Assembly (NCBI GenBank): GCA_021780285.1
Contig: JAJXZA010000044.1
Coordinates: 1 to 11,167, forward strand
From: Planctomycetota bacterium
Lineage (GTDB): Bacteria; Planctomycetota; Phycisphaerae; WQYP01
Direction: 5' to 3'
DNA length: 11,167 nucleotides
This document shows, piece after piece, positions 1-6,653 of this stretch. The position numbers and the translations under genes are program-made. The number at the start of each line of letters is the position of its first letter. The stretch's first letter is position 1. Under the pieces are notes generated by a model. The model had not been told where the DNA came from. It saw nothing but the letters and a program-made list of their open reading frames with translations, and made no database searches.

Positions 1-154
1 TTCGCGGCGGTTTTCTACAGGGCCGGTTTGGGCTGGTTATCGCGTACAAAACAACCATCGGTGTCATGCTTAAGTACAGCGTCCTTTACGGTAAGCAACA
101 GTTCGAACAAGCCTCCAACAACACGCCAACCGAATAAAGGTCGTATCTCGCATT

Positions 155-1690
155 TTATTGAGTTGCCAGCTTGGCAAATGAGTCACGCAGCGCATTGTAC
201 AACGATGCATACTTGGTTAACTGTTGTTGATACAAAATTGCAGCCTTGCGGTTAGGTCTGCATACCGACTCGACCGAAATCACCGCGTGCGTTGCCGCAG
301 CCACATCGCGCCATGCTCCAACTCCCACGCCCGCCAACACCGCCGCCCCCAAGGCCGCACCTTCACTGGCGTTTACCGTGACGACCGGCGCGTTATACAT
401 ATCTGCCTGCAACTGCCTCCAAAACTCACTGCGTGCGCCGCCGCCGCTGGCTCGAACCTGTTTGATGGCCACGCCCATTTCACGCAGAATGCCTACCTGC
501 TCCGTCATGCCAAAGGTTATGCCTTCCACCACGCTGCGAATAAGCTCAGCTTGCCCATGGCGGGGGGTAAGCCCCACAAAGCAGCCTGTGGCATAAGGGT
601 CGGCATGCGGGCACCGCTCACCCGTAAGATAGGGTAGAAAGAAAAGATTTTCACATCCAGCCTCTGCCGCCGCCGCACGCTGCATCATCAGCGGATACAA
701 TTTACCAAGGTCTTTCTTGCTGCGCTGCAGCGCGGCAATTTGCTCTGTAAAGAGTGTATTGCGAAGCCATTGTAGCGATCCCCCCGCTGAAAGCATGCAA
801 CCAAACACGCACCAGGTTGATGGTATCGCATGACACATGGTATGCACCCGCCCCAGCGGATCTGTGCGTGGCTCGTCGCTGGCCGCAAAAATCACCCCGC
901 TCGTGCCCATGCTCGCCGAAATTAAACCCGCCGACACAACGCCTGTACCAACGGCCCCAGCCGCCTGATCGCCCGCCCCACCCACCACCGGCGTGCCCGG
1001 CTGCAAGCCAAACTCGGCTGCGGCCTTTGTGGTGAGTACTCCGCTTATCTCCGCAGATTCCCAAACCTTGGGGAGTATCAGCGGGTCTAAGCCAAGTTTT
1101 TCGACAAGCCCGATATGCCATCCCCGGCGCTTCACATCCAACAGCAGGGTGCCCGATGCATCCGAAACTTCCGTTGCATATTCACCTGTAAGACGATAGC
1201 GAATGTAATCTTTGGGTAGCAGCACTTGCGCAAGCTTAGCGTAACGCTTTGGTTCATGTTGCCTTAACCACAAAATCTTAGGGGCTGTAAAACCAGTGAG
1301 CGCCGGATTGGCGACCATTTGCAGCAGCGCATCGCGGCCACCGGCCAACTGCGTGATTTGTAAACACTGCTCTGCTGTACGCTGGTCGTTCCATAAAAGT
1401 GCCGGCCGCAGAACCGTGCCACGCGCATCTAAAAATACGCTTCCGTGCATCTGGCCGGATAAGCCAATGCCGCTGATTTCCGCCCCCCGCAGTTTCGCTT
1501 TTTTAATTACGGCTCGCGTGGCTGTTATTGCCGACTGCCACCAATCTTCCGGAATCTGTTCGCTCCATCCGGGCTTGGGCGTGTATATAGGGTGTGCCGC
1601 CTCGGCTGCCGCCAAAACACGACCATCTTTTGCCAAAACCAACGCCTTGGTGCCTGAGGTTCCGATGTCCATCCCTAAATAGGCGACCAT
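155..1690 (-). CDS. xylB: Xylulokinase-type FGGY carbohydrate kinase
   Basis: Probably phosphorylates D-xylulose to D-xylulose 5-phosphate with ATP in the cytoplasm, feeding the pentose phosphate pathway. At 511 residues it is about full length for XylB. Visible marks are the N-terminal phosphate-binding segment (MDIGTSGTKA, residues 7-16), the substrate-contact motif QMHG (80-83), and GGAGDQAAGAVG (237-248), whose Asp241 fits the family's catalytic base. GTSG at 262-265 belongs to the second ATPase-like domain. The ATG is preceded by AGGAG (complement of 1697-1701) with a 6-nt spacer. It lies 21 nt after the dehydrogenase stop and is almost certainly co-transcribed with it. FGGY kinases change substrate easily, so another ketose (ribulose, an AI-2-like tetrulose) cannot be excluded. 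The family call is very secure; the substrate is less so. Confidence 0.9.
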   Translation of the reverse strand: MVAYLGMDIGTSGTKALVLAKDGRVLAAAEAAHPIYTPKPGWSEQIPEDWWQSAITATRAVIKKAKLRGAEISGIGLSGQMHGSVFLDARGTVLRPALLWNDQRTAEQCLQITQLAGGRDALLQMVANPALTGFTAPKILWLRQHEPKRYAKLAQVLLPKDYIRYRLTGEYATEVSDASGTLLLDVKRRGWHIGLVEKLGLDPLILPKVWESAEISGVLTTKAAAEFGLQPGTPVVGGAGDQAAGAVGTGVVSAGLISASMGTSGVIFAASDEPRTDPLGRVHTMCHAIPSTWCVFGCMLSAGGSLQWLRNTLFTEQIAALQRSKKDLGKLYPLMMQRAAAAEAGCENLFFLPYLTGERCPHADPYATGCFVGLTPRHGQAELIRSVVEGITFGMTEQVGILREMGVAIKQVRASGGGARSEFWRQLQADMYNAPVVTVNASEGAALGAAVLAGVGVGAWRDVAAATHAVISVESVCRPNRKAAILYQQQLTKYASLYNALRDSFAKLATQ

Positions 1691-1711
1691 AATAAGCTCC
1701 TGAAATCCCGT

Positions 1712-2641
1712 TTATGCCTTTGCCGCAGCTTGTAAATACTCCACCACATCGCGCACCACCCAACTCATGGCATCCATAGCGCCTTGCGTCCGGGCGGCCA
1801 GATGGGGCGCTAAAATGCAATTCGGACACCCCCACAGAGGATAATCCGGTCCCGGCGGCTCAGGGTCATGCACATCCAATGCCGCGCCTGCCACGCGATT
1901 CTGTCTTAGCGCCGCAGCAAGCGCCGCGGCATCTATCACCTCGCCGCGAGATGTGTTAATCAGAAATGAATCTGGCCGGCATTGTGCAAGGGCCGCTGCG
2001 TCAATCATCCCTCGATTGCCCGGCCGGTGGCTCACATGAATGCTTATGACGTCCGCCTGTGCATACAGCGTAGGCTTGTCCACGCTCTTTGCCGCAAAAT
2101 CAACATACTGTGCGACATCCACTACATCGTTGTAGAGAACATTCATACCAAACGCACAGGCCGCTCGCCCAACCAGCCGGCCGATGCGTCCCATACCGAT
2201 AATGCCCATTGTTTTTCCGCAAAGCTCCAGCCCACGGATAACCTTGCGATACCTGTGAAACTCTTCGGCGGCCACCGGCTGTTGGAGGTTAATCACCGGC
2301 CGCCCCAACTGAAATATCAAATTAAAGACATATTCGCACACGGCATGCGCATTGGCCCCCGGCGTTGAAAATACTTTTACGCCATGCGTCTGGCACGCGA
2401 CTTGATCTATATTTTCCAACCCCACACCCGCCCGCCCAACCGCGCGCAAACGCGGAGCTTGCGAAAGAAGCAGTTCATTCACCTGCGTATAGGTACGAAC
2501 TATTAAACCGTCAGCCGTTGCTAAATCTCGCTGCAATTGCTCCACATTTTTCCAACTTGATTCAATTATACAGGCCTGCTTGTGCCCCCACTCCAACGGT
2601 ATGGCCTCCAGGCCCTCGGTCATAACAATAGTAGGCTTCAA
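1712..2641 (-). CDS. D-2-hydroxyacid dehydrogenase, SerA/phosphoglycerate dehydrogenase-like
   Basis: NAD-dependent oxidoreductase of the D-isomer-specific 2-hydroxyacid dehydrogenase family, interconverting a D-2-hydroxyacid and its 2-oxoacid. The Rossmann motif GMGRIG is at 149-154, with Asp172 at the end of the next strand, as in NAD- rather than NADP-preferring members. The catalytic trio is present: Arg232 in NTSRG, Glu261 in DPEPP, His280 in APHLAART. At 309 residues it has only the two core domains and lacks the C-terminal ACT/regulatory domain of long SerA proteins. The start is TTG, supported by AAGGA (complement of 2649-2653) 7 nt upstream; the first in-frame ATG is codon 7. It is the first gene of an operon with the kinase at 155-1690. 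That pairing suggests a carbohydrate-acid pathway rather than serine synthesis, but the substrate is not determined. Hydroxypyruvate or glyoxylate reductase are alternatives. Confidence 0.87.
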   Translation of the reverse strand: MKPTIVMTEGLEAIPLEWGHKQACIIESSWKNVEQLQRDLATADGLIVRTYTQVNELLLSQAPRLRAVGRAGVGLENIDQVACQTHGVKVFSTPGANAHAVCEYVFNLIFQLGRPVINLQQPVAAEEFHRYRKVIRGLELCGKTMGIIGMGRIGRLVGRAACAFGMNVLYNDVVDVAQYVDFAAKSVDKPTLYAQADVISIHVSHRPGNRGMIDAAALAQCRPDSFLINTSRGEVIDAAALAAALRQNRVAGAALDVHDPEPPGPDYPLWGCPNCILAPHLAARTQGAMDAMSWVVRDVVEYLQAAAKA

Positions 2642-2648
2642 TCAACAG

Positions 2649-2653
2649 TCCTT
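2649..2653 (-). promoter_or_regulatory. Ribosome binding site deciding the TTG start of the dehydrogenase
   Basis: On the minus strand this reads AAGGA, 7 nt before TTG 2641. The next in-frame ATG (codon 7) has no comparable site, so the TTG is the likely start. Confidence 0.65.
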
Positions 2654-2815
2654 ACGATGAGGCCATCAATCCGGAGGCATTACTCCACGACGCATTCACA
2701 ATAAGCCCAAATAACCACCACCGCAATATCAGGTCACACCGTGTTATGAGGCGCGCTTTATGCGTGTTTCGTTTTCCACTATGCTTAGCTTGACATTACG
2801 AGGCGGAACTTTAAC

Positions 2816-2820
2816 GGAGA
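2816..2820 (+). promoter_or_regulatory. Ribosome binding site deciding the phosphodiesterase start
   Basis: GGAGA, 5 nt before ATG 2826. It argues for this start over the in-frame ATG at 2760. Confidence 0.65.
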
Positions 2821-2825
2821 CCTAC

Positions 2826-4172
2826 ATGCCGCGAGTCGCTTTTATTTTAGTTGCCGGACTGGACCAGCATCTTTTCAAGCAAGCGGGGGCGCCGCCGGAG
2901 CTTGCAAACTTTCGCTTTCGCGGCAGCTATCAACCTGTCGTTCCGGCGGTAACTTGCTCAATGCAGGCAACCCTCACAACGGGCCTTAGCCCTGCCGAGC
3001 ACGGCATCATAGCCAATGGCCTTTTTACTCACGATCGAACCGATCTGCACGCCAAGCTCGACCTTAGCAACTTCGCGCCTTTTCGCAAACAAACAAGTTT
3101 CTGGGAGCAGGCCAGCTCCTTGGTAAACGGGCGCAGATTTTGGCACGACAAGAATAAAAAGACAGCTATGATGTTCTGGCAGCAATCCATGCCCGATGCA
3201 GCCGACATTATTCTTACCCCCAAGCCGGATCACACCCCCGATGGCAAAACCATTAGTATATGCTGGAGTCGTCCCACCGACTTATATCCCCGCCTCGCGG
3301 AAAAACTCGGCCAGTTTCCTCTGCATCACTATTGGGGGCCTATGGCTGGTATGCCCAGTTCAGAGTGGATCATTGCATCGGCTCGTGAGGTTTGGCAAAC
3401 TCAACGTCCCGATCTCCTTCTCCTTTACGTTCCTCAACTCGATTACAACCTTCAGCGTTTAGGCCCAGACTCTCCTGTGCCGGCAAAAGAGGCAACCGAC
3501 GTGAGCCGCCTGCTAGGCCCGCTAATTGAGCAAGTTCGAGCCGATGGCGGCGTGCCTGTTGTGGCCGGCGACTACGGCATTACGGTCGTAAATCAAGCCG
3601 ATATGCCCAACCTCGCACTCCGGCGAGCGGGGCTTTTAACAACCATACCCGACGAACAAGGTAAACTGCTGATTGACTACGCAAAAAGCCGTGCGGTAGC
3701 CATGGTAGATCACCAAATTGCCCATGTTTATTGTGCCGCCGATGCGCTCGAAGCTGTTGTGGAATCTCTCCGGATGCTGCCTTCGGTGGATCGCGTGCTG
3801 ATTACACCCTCCGAGAAAGCTTCAGGGGGGCTTGGCGGCGATCGCACCGGCACCGTGGTACTGCTGTCGCGCCGCGATGCCTGGTTCGCCCACGATTGGT
3901 GGGAATCAGACGCAGAAAAGCCGGCGTGGCAGTTTTCGGTGGATATTCATCGCAAGCCTGGTTATGACCCGCGGGAACTCTTGTTTGACCCGGTAAAAAA
4001 ATGTATTTCTCAAGATGTTCTGCGCATTAAGGGTAGTCATGGCGCCCCGCCAAATCCGGAAAATTGCCCGATGCTCTTTGCCGATGTGCCGTTGCCTGCG
4101 GCGCTCAACCAAAGCACCGACGCCCTCCCGCATGCCACCGACATTGCCGCTTGGCTGCAATCGCAACTTTAG
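2826..4172 (+). CDS. Alkaline phosphatase-superfamily phosphodiesterase / nucleotide pyrophosphatase, Ebo-cluster type
   Basis: Type I phosphodiesterase/nucleotide pyrophosphatase fold, 448 residues from ATG 2826. This start has GGAGA at 2816-2820 with a 5-nt spacer; an in-frame ATG at 2760 would add 22 poorly conserved-looking residues. Core marks: Asp13 (VAGLD), the nucleophile candidate Thr43 in PAVTCSMQAT, TTGLSPAEHG (51-60), LDYNLQRLGPD (205-215), GDYGIT (248-253), VDHQIAH (294-300), DIHRKPGYDP (373-382) and GSHG (403-406). From memory, this set matches phosphodiesterases annotated in cyanobacterial and other Ebo clusters (scytonemin and eustigmatophyte precursor transport). No other Ebo gene is visible here. 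Two histidines usual in NPP enzymes appear replaced (Gln210, Tyr250). No signal peptide is evident, so a cytoplasmic place is likely. It is followed 19 nt later by the small zinc-ribbon gene. Substrate unknown. Confidence 0.82.
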   Translation: MPRVAFILVAGLDQHLFKQAGAPPELANFRFRGSYQPVVPAVTCSMQATLTTGLSPAEHGIIANGLFTHDRTDLHAKLDLSNFAPFRKQTSFWEQASSLVNGRRFWHDKNKKTAMMFWQQSMPDAADIILTPKPDHTPDGKTISICWSRPTDLYPRLAEKLGQFPLHHYWGPMAGMPSSEWIIASAREVWQTQRPDLLLLYVPQLDYNLQRLGPDSPVPAKEATDVSRLLGPLIEQVRADGGVPVVAGDYGITVVNQADMPNLALRRAGLLTTIPDEQGKLLIDYAKSRAVAMVDHQIAHVYCAADALEAVVESLRMLPSVDRVLITPSEKASGGLGGDRTGTVVLLSRRDAWFAHDWWESDAEKPAWQFSVDIHRKPGYDPRELLFDPVKKCISQDVLRIKGSHGAPPNPENCPMLFADVPLPAALNQSTDALPHATDIAAWLQSQL

Positions 4173-4191
4173 TTTTCCGCAGGAGCAAGAC

Positions 4192-4434
4192 ATGGCCCGA
4201 TCTCTGTACGATGAAGACGACGGACCTGATGCGCTGGAGTTTCAGCGTTATCAACACAATGGAGTCAAATGCAGCCGCTGTGGCAAAGTGATTTTTGACG
4301 ATCTCGATGAATGCCCATTCTGCCATGCCGATGTTGCCGCAGCCCATCGCAAGTCGCGCTGGCTGATTTGGACAGCCACAGCATTACTGCTGCTTTTTCT
4401 GTTTGCTCTGCTTCAGGGCCTGGGGCTGATTTGA
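4192..4434 (+). CDS. Small zinc-ribbon protein with C-terminal membrane anchor
   Basis: Encodes 80 residues from ATG 4192, with a strong AGGAG at 4181-4185 and a 6-nt spacer. The same frame is open further upstream (ATG 4015), but that part overlaps the preceding phosphodiesterase and is a shadow. The N-terminus is acidic (SLYDEDDGPD, 4-13). A four-cysteine knuckle follows, Cys27-x2-Cys30 and Cys41-x2-Cys44 (CSRC, CPFC), typical of a zinc ribbon. Then comes a basic stretch (HRKSR, 52-56) and one hydrophobic segment from about 57 to 77 ending near the C-terminus. The basic residues before the helix suggest that the zinc ribbon faces the cytoplasm. It probably shares a transcript with the phosphodiesterase 19 nt upstream. 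Function unknown; such modules are common as small membrane-associated accessory proteins. Confidence 0.8.
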   Translation: MARSLYDEDDGPDALEFQRYQHNGVKCSRCGKVIFDDLDECPFCHADVAAAHRKSRWLIWTATALLLLFLFALLQGLGLI

Positions 4435-4516
4435 TACTATGTTGAAACGGATCTGCTAAGGTCAGCTATGCGATATGTGCTGCGACACGGCTTATTCGTC
4501 GTGGGGACTTAAACAA

Positions 4517-5047
4517 ATGCGAGAGTATAAACTCACCTGTGGCTTATGGTTGCCAATACCCGTTCAAGACGTTTTTCCATTCTTTGCCGATGCGGCCAAT
4601 TTGTCGCGCATCACACCCCCTTGGTTAAAGTTTACCGTTACATCACCCCAACCCATCGCTATTGAGGCTGGCTGTACACTTGACTACACCATTCGCTGGT
4701 TGGGTATACCCATGAAATGGCGAACGCTTATACCCCTCTATGAGCCGCCACTTCAATTTAAGGACCAGCAGATTTCCGGACCATACGCCAAGTGGGTTCA
4801 TTTACACTCATTTGATTCAAGAGATGGTGGAACGGTCGTTCATGACGAGGTGCAGTACCGTTTGCCGTGGGGCTTTGTCGGGCACATGGCCCATGCCCTG
4901 CTGGTACGTCGCCAGCTTGAGGGCATTTTTAATTTTCGTCAACGCAGCCTCACCAGCATACTCCTGGCGGACAACAAGCAGGCAGCGCGTGTGATCGAAC
5001 CCGTAAGAATTGTTTCGCTTGAGGTTTTTGATCCGTTAAAAACATAG
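4517..5047 (+). CDS. SRPBCC-superfamily (START/cyclase-like fold) protein
   Basis: 176 residues from ATG 4517, preceded by TGGGGA (4502-4507) at 9 nt. An alternative in-frame ATG at 4475 adds 14 residues that look unlike the family. The opening LPIPVQDVFPFFADAANLSR (12-31) is the typical first strand and helices of SRPBCC proteins ('P.eeVF.ff.da.nL..itPpwl'). Further family-like segments are TLDYTIRWLGIPMKWRT (54-70), ISGPYAKWVHLHSF (86-99) and VVHDEVQYRLPWG (107-119). These proteins form a deep hydrophobic pocket, and the family includes polyketide cyclases and lipid-binding proteins. This subfamily has no agreed biochemical role. No signal peptide or membrane segment is evident. It follows the zinc-ribbon gene by 82 nt and may or may not share its transcript. 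The fold call is confident; the function is unknown. Confidence 0.82.
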   Translation: MREYKLTCGLWLPIPVQDVFPFFADAANLSRITPPWLKFTVTSPQPIAIEAGCTLDYTIRWLGIPMKWRTLIPLYEPPLQFKDQQISGPYAKWVHLHSFDSRDGGTVVHDEVQYRLPWGFVGHMAHALLVRRQLEGIFNFRQRSLTSILLADNKQAARVIEPVRIVSLEVFDPLKT

Positions 5048-5134
5048 GTTATCTTACTTTTAAATTGGTTTAGACAATTTACTGGGAGTGCCAACAAAGC
5101 AATCAGTCCACCGCCTCGATACCACAACGTAGCA

Positions 5135-5162
5135 TTGACGTAAGTTATGTTTTTTATAGATT
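5135..5162 (+). promoter_or_regulatory. Candidate promoter immediately before the MFS gene
   Basis: TTGACG (5135-5140) lies 16 nt before TAGATT (5157-5162), and the overlapping TATAGA (5155-5160) is also -10-like, though then only 14 nt from the -35. Either hexamer would place the start of transcription at or within a few bases of ATG 5170, and there is no Shine-Dalgarno sequence. That would give a very short or absent 5' leader. By-eye assignment only. Confidence 0.35.
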
Positions 5163-5169
5163 AGAAAAA

Positions 5170-6579
5170 ATGAGTAAAAGTTTCCCCGATACGCCTCCAT
5201 CCCTATCGCATGCAGCAGTGCCACACCACGCCAACAGCCAAAAACACATACCGAGCTTGGCGCATGTTGTTCGAGACACGCTTATGGCGCCCCGCCAATG
5301 GATTGAAGGCTGGTACGGAGCCTACGGCATTCTTGGTGCCGTTTCTTCGGGTATTATCCCCATCACAGTGCCGCTAATGATGGCCCAGGCGACTGGTAAG
5401 CTCAGCACCGTCGGATATGTGATGGGAGCCTTTAACTTGGGCGCCATTTCTTCGCCCATTTGGGGCAATATCGCGGACAAAACCAAAGCCTTTCGAGCAA
5501 TCTTCTTTGGTGGATTGGCCATTGAAGCCGTTGCAATGGCGGCCTTTCCATTGGTGCATGGCCTGATAGCATGGTTCGTTATTGCCCTGTTAATAGGCAT
5601 AAGCACGGCGGCTGTCGCGACCTGCGCCACCCTGATGGTCGTAGAGTTTCATCCAGTGAAGGAATGGACACCCCGTATCGGCTGGCTTCAAACCTTCAAT
5701 GGAGCCGGCCAGGCTATCGGCCTCTTGCTGGCCGGCGTCCTCGTAACGGCAGGCTACCGAGTTGCGCTATGGGCAGGTGCAGCATTACTTTTACCGGCCA
5801 TTGGTTTAGGCGTCTGGGCTTTACGCAGAAAAGCCATGCACTATGCTCTGGACCCTTCAGTCACCATTCGATGGCTGAGATCTCACGGCGATCTGACGCC
5901 CATTTCTCGATTTGCGCGTGTGGAACTGCTGGGCGGCGGCATACTGCGGCATTTTTCCATCATCAATATTCAAAGCCTCAAGACCTTTGCGGCGTTGCTT
6001 CCAACGCGATTCGGTCGCTTTATGACTTCGATTTTTCTTCTATTTTTCGGCATTGCCGGCTTTTTTGCCTATTTCCCTGTTTTTCTCCATAAGTCATTTC
6101 ATATTTCCCCAATGGTAACATCGTTCGACTACGCGATAACCGCAGGCCTCGGTGTTTTTCTATATCCCTTGGCCGGGCGGTGGTGCGGTTGGTTGGGGGC
6201 CGGAACTATCTATCTTCTGGGGCGCATTATTCGATTGGCGGCCTTCGCGATCATGCTTGCCGCTATCGTGGTACATGCTGAAATGGTTCGGATGATACTC
6301 GCTTTCGGCAGCTTTTCGCTGGTGATTCTCGCATGGCCTGTTATCAGCGTCTCCGCAACTGAACTGACCTCCGAGCTTAGCCCGATGAATCAAGGCTTTG
6401 CTCAGGGACTGTACAACGCCGCCAACGCCGTCGGCACAGTGGCTGGAACTTATGCTGCCGGTGCGGCAGTCGCATATATGCAGTTTAAATCATTGGCTAT
6501 CTTGGCTGTTGCAGGACTTCTTTTATCGCTGCTTATAGACGGATTACCCGGTCAAAGAAAACAAATGGTCGTCGCTTAA
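5170..6579 (+). CDS. Major facilitator superfamily (MFS) transporter
   Basis: Inner-membrane secondary transporter of 469 residues. A polar, His/Pro-rich N-terminal tail of about 45 residues comes before the first membrane segment (about 50-71). Roughly twelve hydrophobic segments follow, in two groups separated by a long central loop (about 220-285), the usual 6+6 layout. The loop after the second segment carries an MFS motif A variant, GNIADKTKAFR (99-109), with the conserved Asp103. The fourth and fifth segments contain the Gly-rich NGAGQAIGLLLAGV (177-190). Substrate cannot be read from the sequence; the family includes sugar, drug and metabolite porters. There is no Shine-Dalgarno sequence before the ATG, and a promoter-like element lies directly upstream. 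Another in-frame ATG at codon 39 could be the start but also lacks a clear ribosome binding site. It is convergent with purM. Confidence 0.87.
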   Translation: MSKSFPDTPPSLSHAAVPHHANSQKHIPSLAHVVRDTLMAPRQWIEGWYGAYGILGAVSSGIIPITVPLMMAQATGKLSTVGYVMGAFNLGAISSPIWGNIADKTKAFRAIFFGGLAIEAVAMAAFPLVHGLIAWFVIALLIGISTAAVATCATLMVVEFHPVKEWTPRIGWLQTFNGAGQAIGLLLAGVLVTAGYRVALWAGAALLLPAIGLGVWALRRKAMHYALDPSVTIRWLRSHGDLTPISRFARVELLGGGILRHFSIINIQSLKTFAALLPTRFGRFMTSIFLLFFGIAGFFAYFPVFLHKSFHISPMVTSFDYAITAGLGVFLYPLAGRWCGWLGAGTIYLLGRIIRLAAFAIMLAAIVVHAEMVRMILAFGSFSLVILAWPVISVSATELTSELSPMNQGFAQGLYNAANAVGTVAGTYAAGAAVAYMQFKSLAILAVAGLLLSLLIDGLPGQRKQMVVA

Positions 6580-6630
6580 AATGTCACAGCACAGCTGCCG
6601 CTGTAAAGGCAAGCTCCACGGCAATACCAC

Positions 6631-6642
6631 CTGGGGCCCCAG
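6631..6642. repeat. 12-bp perfect palindrome between convergent MFS and purM
   Basis: CTGGGGCCCCAG reads the same on both strands and lies in the 74-nt gap where the MFS gene and purM converge. With no loop or T-tract it is not a classical terminator. It could be a protein site or help end transcription in both directions, or be chance. Confidence 0.5.
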
Positions 6643-6653
6643 TTCGCGCCTCA

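Noticed and set aside
1..255. Plus-strand ORF open from the left edge to 255
   Set aside because: It overlaps the conserved kinase C-terminus by about 100 nt, has a Ser/Thr/Lys-rich composition without family features, and no supported start.
702..1121. Minus-strand 139-codon ORF inside the kinase gene
   Set aside because: Alternative frame of xylB, rich in Gly, Trp and Arg; no ribosome binding site and no family features.
224..1682. Several plus-strand ORFs opposite the kinase (224-637, 246-596, 754-1035, 1296-1682)
   Set aside because: They are antisense shadows of a gene with complete FGGY motifs; their translations are low in structure and match no family I know.
2760..2825. Upstream ATG extending the phosphodiesterase by 22 residues, with a possible signal peptide
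   Set aside because: The extension is not a convincing signal sequence, and the ribosome binding site at 2816-2820 belongs to ATG 2826.
2642..2825. Riboswitch or strong promoter in the dehydrogenase/phosphodiesterase divergent gap
   Set aside because: A GGAG/CTCC mini-hairpin and a lone TTGACA (2790-2795) are present, but no matching -10 at proper spacing and no known riboswitch core could be recognised.
4015..4191. Longer version of the zinc-ribbon protein starting inside the phosphodiesterase gene
   Set aside because: The extra 59 residues overlap conserved phosphodiesterase coding sequence in another frame; AGGAG at 4181-4185 marks the real start.
5062..5080. AAATTG/CAATTT hairpin after the SRPBCC gene as a terminator
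   Set aside because: Six mostly A-T pairs, no G-C core and no following T-tract; too weak to call.
5571..6092. 173-codon plus-strand ORF inside the MFS gene
   Set aside because: Frame-shifted shadow of the transporter, without domain features.
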